A stretch of 5,717 bases of DNA from Actinomycetes bacterium (GCA_030605305.1 JAUWIO010000067.1:1-5717); one strand, 5' to 3'. Shown: positions 1 to 5,441, counted from the stretch's first letter. Program-made: numbers and translations. Notes: generated from the sequence alone by a model not told the origin.

Positions 1-575
1 ATATTGTCGGACGAGTCGCCCTTGAGGCCGAGGAAGTCCGGGACTTGTTCGGGCGTGATGCCGTAGCGCTCGCGAACCTTCTCCCGGTCATAGAGGACAA
101 TATCAGTGATGCCCTTGCGCGTCGTCATCACCCTTATCCCGTCATCGGAAACGAGTTGGAAAGCATCTTTGTCGCCTGTGACGACCACGACATCCTCACC
201 CTTGGAAAGCCCTTTAACTGATAGAGTGGCCAGGATGTCATCTGCCTCAAAGCCTGGCAGCTCGAAGACGGGAATTCTCAGAGCCGTGAGCACTTCTTTG
301 ACGAGCGGCATCTGCGAGATGAGCGCGTCGGGCGTAGCGTCCCGAGGGGCTTTGTACTCAACGCAGCGTTTGGGGCGCCAAGTCGGTTCCTTGGTATCGA
401 AGGCGACCGCTACTATATCAGGCTTTTCATCGATGAGCAGGCGGATCAGCATGGAAGTAAAACCATAGACCGCGTTCGTCACTTGGCCAGATTGCAAGGT
501 CAACGATGTCGGCAGAGCGTAAAAAGCCCGGTAGACCAGGCTATTTCCGTCGATCAGAATAGTTTTGCGGTTCAC
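1..575 (-). CDS. polA: DNA polymerase I, N-terminal 5'-3' exonuclease part (partial)
   Basis: This is the start of a gene that runs off the left edge; 191 codons are visible. The product reads as the 5'-3' exonuclease (FEN-like) domain of DNA polymerase I, which removes RNA primers and damaged flaps during lagging-strand synthesis and repair. Visible family motifs are the metal-binding IDGNS (D9), AFD with TWR at residues 58-67, GFEADD (108-113), VTGDKDAFQL (132-141) and LKGDSSDN (184-191), in the usual order and spacing. The start is GTG at 575, with an in-frame TAA two codons upstream and no in-frame ATG before the IDGN motif, so the start is well constrained. No convincing Shine-Dalgarno sequence precedes it. 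The polymerase domain lies outside the window, so a stand-alone 5'-3' exonuclease cannot be excluded. It lies 53 bp downstream of the SpoIID-domain gene, on the same strand. Confidence 0.93.
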   Translation of the reverse strand, partial: MNRKTILIDGNSLVYRAFYALPTSLTLQSGQVTNAVYGFTSMLIRLLIDEKPDIVAVAFDTKEPTWRPKRCVEYKAPRDATPDALISQMPLVKEVLTALRIPVFELPGFEADDILATLSVKGLSKGEDVVVVTGDKDAFQLVSDDGIRVMTTRKGITDIVLYDREKVRERYGITPEQVPDFLGLKGDSSDN

Positions 576-590
576 CGCTTAATGATAGCA

Positions 591-630
591 GGTGTCAGGG
601 GAATTAAGGGGACATGGTGTCCCCTTAATT
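591..630. repeat. REP-like palindromic element between SpoIID gene and polA
   Basis: Positions 602-614 (AATTAAGGGGACA) and 618-630 (TGTCCCCTTAATT) are perfect 13-bp inverted copies around a 3-base TGG loop. GGTGTC occurs at 591-596 and again at 616-621, as a short direct repeat. No T-run follows on either strand, so it does not look like an intrinsic terminator. From memory, short elements carrying GGTGTC and GGGGACA palindromes are dispersed in many bacterial genomes alongside REP-associated (IS200-like, Y1) transposases. No transposase is in this window, so that identity is an inference. The first two bases of the palindrome form part of the stop codon of the SpoIID-domain gene. Confidence 0.6.
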
Positions 631-1876
631 ATTGGCCGAAGATAGAGACGCGGACCTTTTGGTCGGCCGTGGCCGCCTGGCCCAACGTTGTGCCCTGGAA
701 GTAATAGGCGAGTATTTGAGCGGCCGTTTCGCCTCGCTCGGCCCGGGCACGGGAGCCGTAACCGCTTAGGCCGACCCCGTGGCCGAGACGGGTCATGCCG
801 GCCGTATCGGGATCCGGCACGGAGACGACCCAGGGCCAATCAACCGTCCAGCCGGCCTCGGCCGGCGCGAGGGTCCGGCCGCGCGGACGGGAAGAGTACG
901 GCGTGATAACCGGACGTCCCTCGTATGTCACGACCGTGCCGGCAGTGTCCGCCGCCGCCTGGGCGATACGGGGCTGTCTCTGCTCGGCCATATATCCGCG
1001 GTAGACTTGATCGTCGCCGTTACCGTTACGGCTATTCTTGAGCTGGAACGGCTCGCCCGGGTGGCGTCCGCCGTTGGCTAGATGATGGACGGCATAGCTG
1101 CGAGAGACGATCGCCATCACCTTCAGGTGTTCCTCGGAGGCGTCATGCTGCGCTTCGGCGATACCCCGCAGGTAATCTTCAAGGTATAGTTCGTTCACTG
1201 CCCACAGGCGGCGAGAGGCGGATGAATAGACCATCTCTATCGAACCCCGAAACCAGTTCAGATTGACTGTATTGTTCCAATTCATGTCTGTGTAGCCCGG
1301 CAGGCTGAGGGCGGTACCGAAAGCTTCGGGCTCGAATGTGATCGGCCCATCTGAGACGAATAACGTGCGGCCTCCCTCTACTAGATAGTAGCGGGTATTC
1401 GCGTAGCCGACCGCGGGTTGCTGGGCTTTTTCGAAGCTCTCCAGCTTTTTTCCGCCGGCCTTGGCAATGAATCTCCCGGATGCGCCTATGCTGATCCTGG
1501 GCGTGCCGGTCGGTAAGGGCTCTTTGGCATAATCTGTCTGGACAGTCACCTTGACAGGCTCGGCCGGTTTTTTGTCGGCCTCGGCGATCGGCTCAGTTTT
1601 ATTGACAGCCACCGCGGCCAATGTCTCGGTTGTTCCTCGCACGCGGATCTTGACGGCGCTCAACTGGGCAGTTTGCACCGGCGCCTCGTCACTCGGGAAG
1701 AGCGTCTTCTCAAGCTTTTTGGACAAGATCGAAAGCGGCCGGGTGAGACGGCTAAAAGACGCTCGCCCAGAATCGGGTCCGGCGTGGGCCGGCGTGGGCA
1801 TCGCTGCCGTCCAGAGCAGCGGCAGTAAGATCACTGTCGCTAAAAGCAATAAGTTGATCGGCCTTTGCAGGCGCAA
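629..1876 (-). CDS. Exported SpoIID/LytB-domain protein (probable peptidoglycan-acting enzyme)
   Basis: A 415-residue protein. Residues 1-32 look like a Sec signal peptide: basic start, long hydrophobic core, and a likely cleavage after AHA. A Lys/Glu/Pro-rich linker (about 50-125) and a beta-rich region (about 125-225) precede a SpoIID domain at about 228-398. SpoIID proteins cleave peptidoglycan glycan strands as lytic transglycosylases. The domain signs are LEDYLRGIAEA (232-242), where E241 aligns with the family's catalytic Glu, then SRSYAV, DQVYRGY (289-295), a TPYSSRPRGRT segment (325-335), and GHGVGLSGYG (365-374). The GIAEA and DQVYRGY wording resembles a branch distinct from Bacillus sporulation SpoIID, so a general cell-wall or division role is as likely as sporulation. 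The start is TTG at 1876, preceded by a purine-rich GGGAAGG; it is the only nearby start that leaves basic residues before the hydrophobic core. Stop TAA (631-629) overlaps the REP-like palindrome. Confidence 0.9.
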   Translation of the reverse strand: MRLQRPINLLLLATVILLPLLWTAAMPTPAHAGPDSGRASFSRLTRPLSILSKKLEKTLFPSDEAPVQTAQLSAVKIRVRGTTETLAAVAVNKTEPIAEADKKPAEPVKVTVQTDYAKEPLPTGTPRISIGASGRFIAKAGGKKLESFEKAQQPAVGYANTRYYLVEGGRTLFVSDGPITFEPEAFGTALSLPGYTDMNWNNTVNLNWFRGSIEMVYSSASRRLWAVNELYLEDYLRGIAEAQHDASEEHLKVMAIVSRSYAVHHLANGGRHPGEPFQLKNSRNGNGDDQVYRGYMAEQRQPRIAQAAADTAGTVVTYEGRPVITPYSSRPRGRTLAPAEAGWTVDWPWVVSVPDPDTAGMTRLGHGVGLSGYGSRARAERGETAAQILAYYFQGTTLGQAATADQKVRVSIFGQ

Positions 1877-1911
1877 AATCCCGCCTTCCCTTTTCGATCG
1901 GCGCCTTCCGG

Positions 1912-1920
1912 CTTATAACA
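1912..1920 (-). promoter_or_regulatory. Candidate extended -10 promoter for the SpoIID-domain gene
   Basis: On the minus strand the sequence reads TGTTATAAG, which fits an extended -10 (TGnTATAAT with one mismatch). No good -35 lies 16-18 bp upstream, as is usual for extended -10 promoters. It would start transcription about 30 bases ahead of the TTG start codon at 1876. The call rests on motif similarity and position only. Confidence 0.35.
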
Positions 1921-2018
1921 TCGGCTTTATCTACACTTCTATTGAACCTGCCGACACACGATACATCACGACCTGGTTTTATCCAACCCCATTATATCCG
2001 CAGCGTTGGCTGGACGGG

Positions 2019-2046
2019 TCAAGTCTTCGTGGCAACGGGCCGATAA
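2019..2046 (+). promoter_or_regulatory. Candidate sigma28/WhiG-like promoter for the 57-residue gene
   Basis: GCCGATAA at 2039-2046 is identical to the classical -10 of sigma28-family (FliA/SigD/WhiG) promoters. TCAAGTCT at 2019-2026 matches 6 of 8 positions of the TAAAGTTT -35. The spacer is 12 bases, one more than the usual 11. Transcription would begin near 2053, about 30 bases before the start codon and ahead of the strong ribosome binding site. The same GCCGATAA string occurs by chance inside the aarF-like gene at 3901-3908, so the motif alone is weak evidence. No sigma70-type promoter was evident in this gap on the plus strand. Confidence 0.3.
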
Positions 2047-2070
2047 AGATAGTGTTAACGCTTTATTGGC

Positions 2071-2076
2071 AGGAGG
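2071..2076 (+). promoter_or_regulatory. Strong ribosome binding site (AGGAGG) for the 57-residue gene
   Basis: A perfect AGGAGG lies 5 bases before the ATG at 2082. This fixes the start of the small gene and is the main reason for treating it as real, since the longer open frame running from 1551 is mostly antisense to the SpoIID-domain gene. Confidence 0.7.
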
Positions 2077-2081
2077 TTGTG

Positions 2082-2255
2082 ATGGATATATGCGCACTCG
2101 AACTCGAGGACCTACTCAAATTGATGGCTTTTGATATCGATAACGACGCCGCGTTTATTCGGATAGATAAGTTCTATACTCCGAGTCAGAGCTTGTGTGC
2201 CGATGGCCACCCGCTTCCGACAGCGATGTACCTGGGTCCGATATCGAGAGAGTAG
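2082..2255 (+). CDS. Small acidic hypothetical protein, 57 residues
   Basis: I do not recognise this protein. It reads MDICALELEDLLKLMAFD at the N-terminus, possibly a short amphipathic helix, then an acidic stretch (DIDNDAAF), and ends with PLPTAMYLGPISRE. It has two cysteines (C4 and C39), no signal peptide and no obvious membrane segment. Support for its being real is a perfect AGGAGG with 5-base spacing, placement in a gap otherwise free of genes, a candidate promoter upstream, and a terminator starting 23 bases after its stop. It is divergent from the SpoIID-domain gene and convergent with the aarF-like gene. The stop codon TAG lies in the loop of an 8-bp hairpin. The alternative is a chance frame within a transcribed leader or small RNA. 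Function is unknown. Confidence 0.6.
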   Translation: MDICALELEDLLKLMAFDIDNDAAFIRIDKFYTPSQSLCADGHPLPTAMYLGPISRE

Positions 2256-2263
2256 CTCTCGAT
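2243..2263 (+). other. Perfect 8-bp hairpin with the stop codon in its loop
   Basis: ATCGAGAG (2243-2250) and CTCTCGAT (2256-2263) are perfect inverted copies. The 5-base loop AGTAG contains the TAG stop codon (2253-2255) of the 57-residue gene. No T-run follows, so it is not itself a terminator; the true terminator starts 15 bases later. Confidence 0.5.
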
Positions 2264-2278
2264 CAACATAAGAAACTA

Positions 2279-2308
2279 GAAAGGCCGCTGTCGCGAGGGC
2301 GGCCTTTC
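2279..2308. terminator. Bidirectional intrinsic terminator
   Basis: GAAAGGCCGC (2279-2288) and GCGGCCTTTC (2299-2308) form a perfect 10-bp stem around a 10-base loop, giving A-rich and T-rich flanks in both directions. Read on the minus strand the stem runs into CCTTTCTAGTTTCTT, ending the aarF-like transcript 35 bases after its stop. Read on the plus strand it ends the 57-residue gene with a weaker T-tract. Confidence 0.85.
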
Positions 2309-2343
2309 GATCGTCTTACTCCCGCGCCCTCTAGCTAGCTGGA

Positions 2344-3966
2344 TCACCGGCTGGTGCCGGCCAGGAAGCTGATGAATCCCAGAGCCACGAAAATATAACC
2401 GAGGCCCTGGTAACTTTCCGTGACAAGCCAGGCTCCACCGAAGAGCACGAGACCCGAGAAGAGGACCGTCGCCCACACGCCGCGTCTGCGGTCGGAGCGG
2501 CCGATGGCTTCCACCAACTCCCGACTGTCTATCTTGACCCGCAACTGGCCCGATTGGGCCGTTTCCAGCGTGTCATGGATCTGCCTGGGGATAGCCAGGA
2601 GTAGGCGGCCCAGATTCTGGGCTTCGTTAAGAATGAGTGTCGGGATGTCTTTCATGGCCGAGCGGGTGAGCTTGGCCACGTATGGTTTTGTCGCTTCGAT
2701 CAGATCAATGCTGGGGTCGAGCCCCGTCGTTACGCCCACGGTGGCCCCGAACGTTTTTCCCAAGAAAGCGAATTGTGCCGGAATGGTCAGCGGTTGGTCG
2801 TGCAGGATACGCAAGATGTCTTCTTGGATCTCCTCCACCTCCGCGAAGTTGAGGGAGTTAGACCGCAGGCCGGAGTAGTTTTCCATCATCCAGTCGATGG
2901 CATTTTTAACCGACCGGACATCGGCGCCCGGACGCACGAAACGCAATTCCCGCAAAGCATTGATGACCTGCTGCGAATCGCGCTGGGCGACGCCGATGAT
3001 CGCGTTTCTGAAGGCATCTTTCATTGGCGGAGTGATCTCTCCGACCATACCGAAATCGACGAAAGTGACGACCGGGCCCGGATTGCCGAAGAGGTTGCCA
3101 GGATGAGGGTCCGCATGGAAAAACCCGTCTTCAAGGACTTGCGTGAGGTAGGCGTCGATGATTATCTGGGCTGTCTGGGCCCGGTCGATCCCGGCTGCTT
3201 CCATGGCTTCGTAGTCCGACACTTTCACGCCCGAGATCGCTTCCAAAGTCAGGACTCTGGTCGAGGTGTAATCCGAGTAGACTAAGGGCACGTAGATGCG
3301 CTCGTTGTCGGCGAAAGATTCTCGGACCCGCTCGGCATTCTCGGCCTCGCGCAGGAAGTCCAATTCATCCCCGATAGTGCGAACGAACTCATCGACGACC
3401 ATGGGGATATCTACCTGGCGGCCGAACCTGGTGAAGCGGTGGAGCCCATCCATCAAGTAACCGAAGGTCGCGAGATCGATATTGGCCAACTGGCCGATGT
3501 CCGGTCGCTGCACTTTGACGGCCACCTTTTGACCGTTCGGCAAGGCGGCCAGATGTACTTGGGCCAACGCAGCGGCCGCCAGCGCTTCCCGCTCGAAGTC
3601 AGGGAATGTCTCCTCTAGCGGGCGGCCGAACTCGCTCTCAATGACGGCCCGGACTTCGTCGAAGGGGACTGGAGGCACCGTATCCTGTAGCTTCGACAGT
3701 TCTTCGATATACTCCGACGGCATGACATCGACGCGAGTGCTAAAGAACTGTCCGAGCTTGATGAGGACTCCGCCCATCTCTAAAGAGACGTCACGGAACT
3801 GGATCGCCCGTCGACGGTGTTTGGCGGACATCCGGTCTCGCGCGATAGCCATGCCTTGTTTTCTGGCGATCCGCGACTCTTTCCAGAAGTCCCAAGTTAT
3901 GCCGATAAAGAGCCGGGTGAAGACCCGGATCCTCCGCCGACGGTCGAACCGGGTCGATTTGCTCAT
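2344..3966 (-). CDS. AarF/UbiB (ABC1) family atypical protein kinase-like protein
   Basis: A 540-residue protein of normal length for the family. ABC1/UbiB/COQ8 proteins are atypical kinases or ATPases that support isoprenoid-lipid (ubiquinone or menaquinone) metabolism in proteobacteria and eukaryotes; in Gram-positive bacteria the role is largely undefined. Signatures in order are KLGQ (70-73, the KxGQ motif), an alanine-rich loop at 129-138 (LAAAALAQVH), VAVKVQRP with the probable nucleotide-contacting K151, ELDFLREAEN (201-210, the ExD motif), FFHADPHPGNLF (282-293, catalytic loop with D286 and N291) and VDFGMVG (303-309, metal-binding DFG). The catalytic set appears complete. In the A-rich loop, Ala replaces the usual Ser (A133). 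Two hydrophobic helices (about 497-515 and 521-536) form a C-terminal membrane anchor. The ATG at 3966 overlaps the stop of the phasin-like gene (ATGA), implying translational coupling. Confidence 0.95.
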   Translation of the reverse strand: MSKSTRFDRRRRIRVFTRLFIGITWDFWKESRIARKQGMAIARDRMSAKHRRRAIQFRDVSLEMGGVLIKLGQFFSTRVDVMPSEYIEELSKLQDTVPPVPFDEVRAVIESEFGRPLEETFPDFEREALAAAALAQVHLAALPNGQKVAVKVQRPDIGQLANIDLATFGYLMDGLHRFTRFGRQVDIPMVVDEFVRTIGDELDFLREAENAERVRESFADNERIYVPLVYSDYTSTRVLTLEAISGVKVSDYEAMEAAGIDRAQTAQIIIDAYLTQVLEDGFFHADPHPGNLFGNPGPVVTFVDFGMVGEITPPMKDAFRNAIIGVAQRDSQQVINALRELRFVRPGADVRSVKNAIDWMMENYSGLRSNSLNFAEVEEIQEDILRILHDQPLTIPAQFAFLGKTFGATVGVTTGLDPSIDLIEATKPYVAKLTRSAMKDIPTLILNEAQNLGRLLLAIPRQIHDTLETAQSGQLRVKIDSRELVEAIGRSDRRRGVWATVLFSGLVLFGGAWLVTESYQGLGYIFVALGFISFLAGTSR

Positions 3967-4256
3967 TTTGCTAGGTCGTCGACTTTTTTTGGCAGGTCGG
4001 TCAGGAGCGTTTTTATCTCGGCGACTTCATCATTGGTCGCTACTCCTATAGTGTTGAGAGTTTCTTTGACGTGCGTGCGGACCTCGCTTTTAACATCTTC
4101 CATGTGGGCCCGGGCCTGATCGGGGGCCGCTTCTCTTTCGGCCCTGAAAGTTTCCATCCGTTTTTCGCGCTCCACCTCGAATTTGGCGGCTTTCTCTTCC
4201 ATCTTCTCCGTGGCCTCGTAGCAGTAGATGAAGAAATATTTCATTTTGGAGAACAA
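3963..4256 (-). CDS. Phasin-like small coiled-coil protein
   Basis: A 97-residue protein from the preferred TTG at 4256. A short aromatic, hydrophobic N-terminus (KYFFIYCY, residues 6-13) is followed by a highly charged helix rich in Glu, Lys and Arg (about 15-65). It ends with LNTIGVATNDEVAEIKTLL and a Lys/Asp-rich tail, the pattern of PhaF/phasin-like proteins (a helix, then GVAT.DE..., then a short heptad-like helix). Classical phasins coat polyhydroxyalkanoate granules, but nothing here shows polyester synthesis; short relatives next to aarF-like genes may simply be membrane- or lipid-surface helices. A frame open to 4292 allows a longer start, but the AAGGAGG at 4265-4271 sits 8 bases before the TTG at 4256, whereas an ATG further in (4244) is too far away. 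It shares a 4-bp ATGA overlap with the downstream aarF-like gene. Confidence 0.78.
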   Translation of the reverse strand: MFSKMKYFFIYCYEATEKMEEKAAKFEVEREKRMETFRAEREAAPDQARAHMEDVKSEVRTHVKETLNTIGVATNDEVAEIKTLLTDLPKKVDDLAK

Positions 4257-4264
4257 CTGACTCA

Positions 4265-4271
4265 CCTCCTT
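4265..4271 (-). promoter_or_regulatory. Ribosome binding site that sets the TTG start of the phasin-like gene
   Basis: On the minus strand a perfect AAGGAGG lies 8 bases upstream of TTG at 4256. It lies inside the longer possible reading frame and overlaps an in-frame GTG, which rules out the upstream starts and favours the TTG. Confidence 0.75.
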
Positions 4272-4302
4272 GTAGATCGTTGTTCGATACAACTAAACTG
4301 AT

Positions 4303-4355
4303 TTTATATTAGCATATCTACCCGTTTTCTCGACCGCAGCCAAGGGCAGGTCGAG
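4303..4355 (-). promoter_or_regulatory. Candidate promoter and overlapping inverted-repeat operator of the phasin-like/aarF unit
   Basis: On the minus strand TATAAA (4308-4303) is a 5/6 match to a -10. TCGAGA (4333-4328) is a 4/6 match to a -35, with a rather long 19-bp spacer. The inverted repeat CTCGACC (4329-4335) / GGTCGAG (4349-4355) overlaps that -35. Its half-sites are 20 bp apart centre to centre, about two helical turns, which suits a dimeric regulator. Neither strand has a T-run after it, so it is unlikely to be a terminator. Start of transcription would be near 4296, about 40 bases before the TTG codon. Confidence 0.35.
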
Positions 4356-4537
4356 ACACCCAACGCAGCCTTCTTTTCGCACGAAGAACCAGGGAAACGG
4401 GTATCAACAGCGCGACGATCAACTGATATTGATCGCGCCGACCGGACATAGCTTTGCTGTTTGGATAAGACTTCGTTCTCAGTGAGCCCGGGTTGAAACG
4501 GAACGCACGACCCGGCTTTTTCCCCACTAGAGTGGGC

Positions 4538-4933
4538 CTATCGAGAGGCGAGAGCCGTGGCTTCGAGGATGAAGGAGAGCAGACCGATAAGGCCGAGAAC
4601 CAGGCCGAAGACGGTCAGGCCCATCCCGCGGCGCAGGCCCCTTTTTATCTGCGAAACCCCGATAGCGCCCAGTATGATGGCGATAATACTGAATGAGACC
4701 ATGAGGCTCTGTGTCCGAGCCAGCAGTTCGATGGCACTGGTCGGGCCGGACACAAGTGTGATTAAGAGCGGGAGGACTAGAGGGGGCGTTGAGAACAGCC
4801 CAAAAATGAAGGCCCAGAGGCCGTACCCGCTGCGGGCCAACTTCGGCCGGGCAGGCGCGAAACCGCCCCGAGGTTCTTTGAATCCCCCGTGCGGCTCTTT
4901 GTCTGGTTCTGGTTGTCTTGCAGGTTCAGCCAT
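4538..4933 (-). CDS. DUF4190-like small membrane protein
   Basis: A 131-residue protein. Residues 1-34 form a polar, Pro/Gly/Lys-rich cytoplasmic-type tail with a short repeated EP.GGF unit (EPHGGF and EPRGGF). Hydrophobic segments follow at about 38-61, 77-95 and 104-124. The stretch IIAIILGAIGVSQIKRGLRRGMGLTVFG fits the DUF4190 pattern (GxxG in a helix, then a basic QIKRG turn, then RRG.GL..FGLVLG into the last helix). DUF4190 proteins are widespread in Gram-positive bacteria and have no assigned biochemical function. The start is ATG at 4933, 34 bases after the XRE gene stop, with only a weak AGAGG abutting it, so it is probably cotranscribed with the XRE gene. No clear terminator follows it on the minus strand. 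Confidence 0.72.
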   Translation of the reverse strand: MAEPARQPEPDKEPHGGFKEPRGGFAPARPKLARSGYGLWAFIFGLFSTPPLVLPLLITLVSGPTSAIELLARTQSLMVSFSIIAIILGAIGVSQIKRGLRRGMGLTVFGLVLGLIGLLSFILEATALASR

Positions 4934-4967
4934 CCTCTAGTCTCTACCACTTTGACGCGCACAGGTA

Positions 4968-5171
4968 TCATCTCGGGTCGTCCTCGAAGAAGAAAAGCTC
5001 ATCGATCGTCGTCTCCAGGGCTTGGGCGACATCATGCGCGAGCTTTAGGGATGGATTGTACTTTCCCTTTTCTAGAAAAAGGATCGTTTCCCGCCGCACC
5101 CCGACTTTTCGGGCTAAGTCTTCTTGCGTCAGGTCATAGCGGGCCCGTAATTCTTTGATCCGGGTCTTCAA
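4968..5171 (-). CDS. XRE-family helix-turn-helix transcriptional regulator, small
   Basis: A 67-residue Cro/CI-type DNA-binding protein that is almost entirely HTH domain. Residues 3-60 show the five-helix pattern: [19 protein letters not shown] (with the TQEDLA turn), [19 protein letters not shown] as the recognition helix and following loop, then [20 protein letters not shown]. It lacks a sensory domain, as is typical of stand-alone repressors that control their own operon with a small membrane partner. The start is TTG at 5171, overlapping the upstream gene's TGA by 4 bp (TTGA), with GAGGG 8 bases upstream. The overlap implies translational coupling with the upstream membrane-protein gene. 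Its target operator is unknown. Confidence 0.9.
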   Translation of the reverse strand: MKTRIKELRARYDLTQEDLARKVGVRRETILFLEKGKYNPSLKLAHDVAQALETTIDELFFFEDDPR

Positions 5172-5398
5172 TCGAGACGCCCTCTTTTAACTAGATAGAG
5201 GTATCGAAGGCCGAAGATGAGGGCGCTGCCCAAGATGGCCAGCCCCGGCAGGCGGTGCTCCGGGACGTAGTCTTCAAAGTACATTAACGCCAGCCACAAA
5301 TATAATGATGCATAGAAAGCGAAGGAGGCCGCGGAGGTCTTGGCGCGTTTTGTGAACTCATCTTCCAGCGGCAGGCCCTGGCGCGCGCTCTTGGTCAC
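5168..5398 (-). CDS. Small two-helix membrane protein paired with the XRE regulator
   Basis: A 76-residue protein. The N-terminal polar segment contains [13 protein letters not shown] (8-20), followed by hydrophobic helices at about 25-41 ([18 protein letters not shown]) and 51-70 ([20 protein letters not shown]), with an acidic loop (EDYVPEH) between them and a basic tail. From memory, similar small proteins with an LEDEFT.K segment and a YISLY.WLAL helix often sit next to 67-70-residue XRE regulators of this type. Their biochemical function is not established, and a sensor or regulator role for the partner is an inference. The start is GTG at 5398, with a weak GAGAAG 6 bases upstream and no in-frame ATG nearby. 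It is the first gene of the probable three-gene minus operon. Confidence 0.82.
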   Translation of the reverse strand: MTKSARQGLPLEDEFTKRAKTSAASFAFYASLYLWLALMYFEDYVPEHRLPGLAILGSALIFGLRYLYLVKRGRLD

Positions 5399-5441
5399 GT
5401 TGCACTTCTCGTCAAGAAGGCAGCGGAATTCACTGAAACGG

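Larger units (their letters stand above)
4257..4537. other. Intergenic region with several inverted repeats; no confident gene
   Basis: This 281-base gap separates the DUF4190-like gene from the phasin-like gene, both on the minus strand. Besides the promoter, operator and ribosome binding site listed separately, it holds GATCAA (4417-4422) / TTGATC (4429-4434) with partly matching GC-rich flanks, and CCGGGT (4488-4493) / ACCCGG (4510-4515) followed on the plus strand by CTTTTT. The last looks like a weak plus-strand terminator, but no plus-strand gene feeds it. A minus-strand frame from GTG 4527 to TAG 4318 (69 codons) contains one hydrophobic stretch (QLIVALLIPVSLVL) followed by basic residues. 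It could encode a small one-helix membrane protein, but it lacks a good ribosome binding site and runs through the candidate operator, so it is not called. No tRNA or known riboswitch was recognised. Confidence 0.4.

Noticed and set aside
106..468. Plus-strand open frame of 120 codons
   Set aside because: It is antisense to the clear polA exonuclease motifs, with low-complexity Ser/Thr-rich translation.
602..630. Palindrome as an intrinsic terminator of the SpoIID-domain gene
   Set aside because: No T-run follows on the minus strand (CCCCTGACACC follows), and the 3-base loop and flanking GGTGTC repeat fit a mobile repeat better.
1779..1801. Short tandem GTGGGCCGGC-like repeat
   Set aside because: It lies within the signal peptide region, encodes a normal Pro/Ala stretch on the minus strand, and has only about two units.
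1551..2081. Long plus-strand open frame leading into the 57-residue gene
   Set aside because: Its first part is antisense to the signal peptide and linker of the SpoIID-domain gene. The strong binding site at 2071 places the real start at 2082.
2773..3285. Plus-strand open frame of 170 codons
   Set aside because: It is fully antisense to the AarF-like gene, whose kinase motifs are intact.
3901..3908. GCCGATAA as a second sigma28-like promoter
   Set aside because: It lies antisense inside the AarF-like coding region with no gene downstream on that strand, so it is taken as chance.
4488..4521. CCGGGT/ACCCGG hairpin followed by CTTTTT on the plus strand, as a terminator
   Set aside because: The stem is only 6 bp with a 16-base loop, and no plus-strand gene or promoter upstream would need it.
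4318..4527. Minus-strand frame with one hydrophobic stretch, 69 codons
   Set aside because: It has a GTG start without a good binding site, no family resemblance, and it crosses a candidate operator. Kept only as a note in the intergenic entry.
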